NCBI GenBank assembly: GCA_937901105.1
Contig: CALCHD010000251.1
Span: 1-8,940 of the forward strand
Length of the DNA: 8,940 nucleotides
DNA from: an uncultured Bacteroidales bacterium
Lineage (GTDB): Bacteria; Bacteroidota; Bacteroidia; Bacteroidales; UBA932
Reading direction: 5' to 3'
Shown here: piece by piece, positions 7,336-8,940 of the stretch
Layout: each line of letters opens with the position of its first letter
How positions within the stretch are numbered: position 1 is the first letter of the stretch
The notes under the pieces: model-generated
Database searches by the model: none
What the model saw: the letters and a program-made list of their open reading frames with translations, nothing else
Told to the model about the DNA's origin: nothing
Position numbers and translations under genes: made by a program

Positions 7336-7363
7336 TAGTGTATACTTTATATTAAAAACACTA
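7336..7363 (-). terminator. Possible weak stem-loop directly after the regulator stop codon
   Basis: TAGTGT (7336-7341) and ACACTA (7358-7363) form a perfect 6-bp inverted repeat with a 16-base AT-rich loop, placed directly after the regulator's TAA. On the minus strand no pure T run follows, only an AT-rich stretch, so it is a poor intrinsic terminator. It could equally be a half-site pair for a protein, or chance in AT-rich DNA. Confidence 0.25.
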
Positions 7364-8940
7364 TTATTCCTTGTGTTCATCATTATTTTGTTCCATTAAT
7401 TTTCTCAAGAAGGTGTCAATATTGACACTTCTATCCAATCCCAACTTGTTCCTGAGAGCACTTATTTTTTTGAAGTAATATGTCTTCTGCTCCATATATG
7501 ATGATATTTCACTTCCATTTAAGCCAATACAATACAGACAACAACAACCAATCTCCCACTCATTCAATTTTTTACTTTTTAAATATTCTATAAATTGAGG
7601 ATGAGAAATAGTAAATGAATCGCTCATTGATCTAAGGAAAATAGCTTTATCTTCCATCAATTTTTTTAATTCTTCGGAGGCTTTCCCTGAATAAGTTCCC
7701 GAAATGTTTGCTGCTATATATGCATTAAGAACATTCAATCTATTTTCCAAAGACAATCTTATCTGTGATGGAATAAGTATCTTGTGTTTTCCCCTTTTTA
7801 GCAGCTTTTTCAGCCTTTCGTGCTCAATTAGGGCCTGATTGTATTGGCTCTGGTACTGCTCAATCTCATTGGCCATCTGCAACTCTTTCTGCCTATGTCT
7901 TGCTTTTATGTTTTTTATAAATCGTTGTAGTAATAGAAACATTAACAGACATACCATTAAAGCCAAACATAACAAAGCTATATAGTATCTTTGGGTAAGC
8001 TGTTTTTCCCTCTCCACAAATCTCTCCTCTAAAAATCTTGTATCACACTCACTGCTCTCTAAAGCTATTGTAGCCAGATACTCGTTGTATTTTTCCAATG
8101 CATCCATGGCCAGTTTATAATCTCCCTTATTTTTGTATACCTTATATAAGATACTATAATATAATCCAGGCTTTGTTTTATTATATTTATCATATAACTG
8201 TAAGGATTGCAATGCAGAATCATACTTATCCAAATAGCAATATGATCTAGCTATTATCACCCAGTTTATTCTGCTTTCAGATTTTACATCATTTAAATAC
8301 AAGTTGATTATTGACTCTATTTCTTCAACTTTTACTTTCCGTTTGATACAACCTGCAAGTTTATTTGAATAATAGTTGCTTTTCTGAGTAACTGACAGTT
8401 TTTCCCAATTATCCTCTAATACTGAGATATACTTATCAGCACCTTCAACCACTCCTCTTGTAGAAAAATTAACTAAAATATTGTTTACAGCTCCAAGATA
8501 TCTGCTTGTATCATTATTCTTCAAATAATATGATGCCGCCAACTCTACCTGCTCAAAAGCCTTAACATAATCATATACTCGGTTATACACCATTGCCTTT
8601 GAATTATACAAAAGGCCAACATATGTAAGATCTTTACATTTTGGAACACACTCTTCCGCAATCAGATAATTCTCCATTGCCTTTTCGTAATTCTTGGAAT
8701 TAAAGCATATCCTTCCATTATAAAAGTATGCTTTCATCTTGTCCTCGGAAGCTCTTTTACCTGAATAATATTCTACAGCAATGGAAGTAAGGCTGTCGTC
8801 TGTTGCATCTATATAGTTCTTATCAAGAGCTATGGCTTTTAACAGGGCATAGCGTGCTTTAGTGCTTTTGCTATCTATATCTCCCATATTTATGGCATTA
8901 AGCATCATTAAAGCACTATCTGGAGTTTGGGCTATACATT
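7364..8940 (-). CDS. TPR / transmembrane / LuxR-like HTH regulator, 5' end beyond window edge
   Basis: This is a membrane-anchored transcriptional regulator of a type common in Bacteroidetes. The first in-window ATG codons are at 8908 and 8905, but the frame stays open to the edge and encodes CIAQTPDSAL before them, so the real start lies outside. Numbering from the ATG at 8908: TPR-like helical repeats fill about 15-290 (for example YFYNGRICFNSKNYEKAMENY at 61-81 and YDSALQSLQLYDKY at 229-242). A transmembrane helix is at about 308-329, followed by a basic stretch. A coiled coil is at about 335-372. A C-terminal helix-turn-helix at about 447-503 resembles the LuxR/GerE type (LNEWEIGCCCLYCIGLNGSE, then EISSYM and ISALRNKLGL). 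The basic residues after the membrane helix put the HTH in the cytoplasm and the TPRs outside. It lies 84 bp upstream of the operon on the same strand and is its likely regulator, by inference. The gene is notably AT-rich. Confidence 0.88.
   Translation of the reverse strand, partial: CIAQTPDSALMMLNAINMGDIDSKSTKARYALLKAIALDKNYIDATDDSLTSIAVEYYSGKRASEDKMKAYFYNGRICFNSKNYEKAMENYLIAEECVPKCKDLTYVGLLYNSKAMVYNRVYDYVKAFEQVELAASYYLKNNDTSRYLGAVNNILVNFSTRGVVEGADKYISVLEDNWEKLSVTQKSNYYSNKLAGCIKRKVKVEEIESIINLYLNDVKSESRINWVIIARSYCYLDKYDSALQSLQLYDKYNKTKPGLYYSILYKVYKNKGDYKLAMDALEKYNEYLATIALESSECDTRFLEERFVEREKQLTQRYYIALLCLALMVCLLMFLLLQRFIKNIKARHRQKELQMANEIEQYQSQYNQALIEHERLKKLLKRGKHKILIPSQIRLSLENRLNVLNAYIAANISGTYSGKASEELKKLMEDKAIFLRSMSDSFTISHPQFIEYLKSKKLNEWEIGCCCLYCIGLNGSEISSYMEQKTYYFKKISALRNKLGLDRSVNIDTFLRKLMEQNNDEHKE

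Noticed and set aside
1..8940. CRISPR array, tRNA, rRNA, insertion sequence or integrase site
   Set aside because: No regularly spaced repeats, no transposase or integrase coding and no tRNA-like cloverleaf were seen on reading; genes fill nearly the whole window.

Overview
The window looks like a Bacteroidetes (Bacteroidales-type) chromosome segment. The evidence is a TonB-dependent outer-membrane receptor with an N-terminal STN domain and a CarboxypepD_reg-like domain, a DUF4249-type surface lipoprotein, a secreted MG2/TonB-plug protein, a TPR-transmembrane-HTH regulator, and a TACCTTTG element that fits the Bacteroidetes -7 promoter consensus TAnnTTTG. All six genes lie on the minus strand, so transcription runs from high to low coordinates. 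No RNA genes, mobile elements, CRISPR arrays or sizeable repeats were seen, and no intergenic gap exceeds about 85 bp.

Read in the direction of transcription, the window opens at its right edge with a TPR/transmembrane/LuxR-like HTH regulator (7364-8940). Its 5' end lies outside the window, because the reading frame stays open past the first in-window ATG codons. After an 84-bp gap comes a tight four-gene cluster: a DUF4249 lipoprotein (6152-7279), a small secreted protein of unknown function (5483-6133), an 888-aa TonB-dependent receptor (2813-5479) and a 553-aa MG2/plug-like protein without a barrel (1139-2800). The gaps within the cluster are 18, 3 and 12 bp. Each internal gene has a strong Shine-Dalgarno sequence, and two of these overlap the stop codon of the gene before. 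This layout indicates one co-transcribed and translationally linked unit.

After a 62-bp gap carrying a likely promoter, the last gene is the first 358 codons of an AGCS-family sodium:amino-acid symporter (1-1076), cut by the left edge. It is probably a separate transcription unit.

The four-gene cluster encodes a complete set of cell-envelope parts: a surface lipoprotein, a periplasmic or secreted small protein, a TonB-gated outer-membrane channel and an exported MG2/plug accessory protein. The likely role is uptake or surface handling of an unknown ligand. The membrane-spanning regulator just upstream is a plausible sensor for it. The right-hand third (regulator and DUF4249 gene) is visibly more AT-rich than the receptor gene, which hints at different histories or different selection within the locus.
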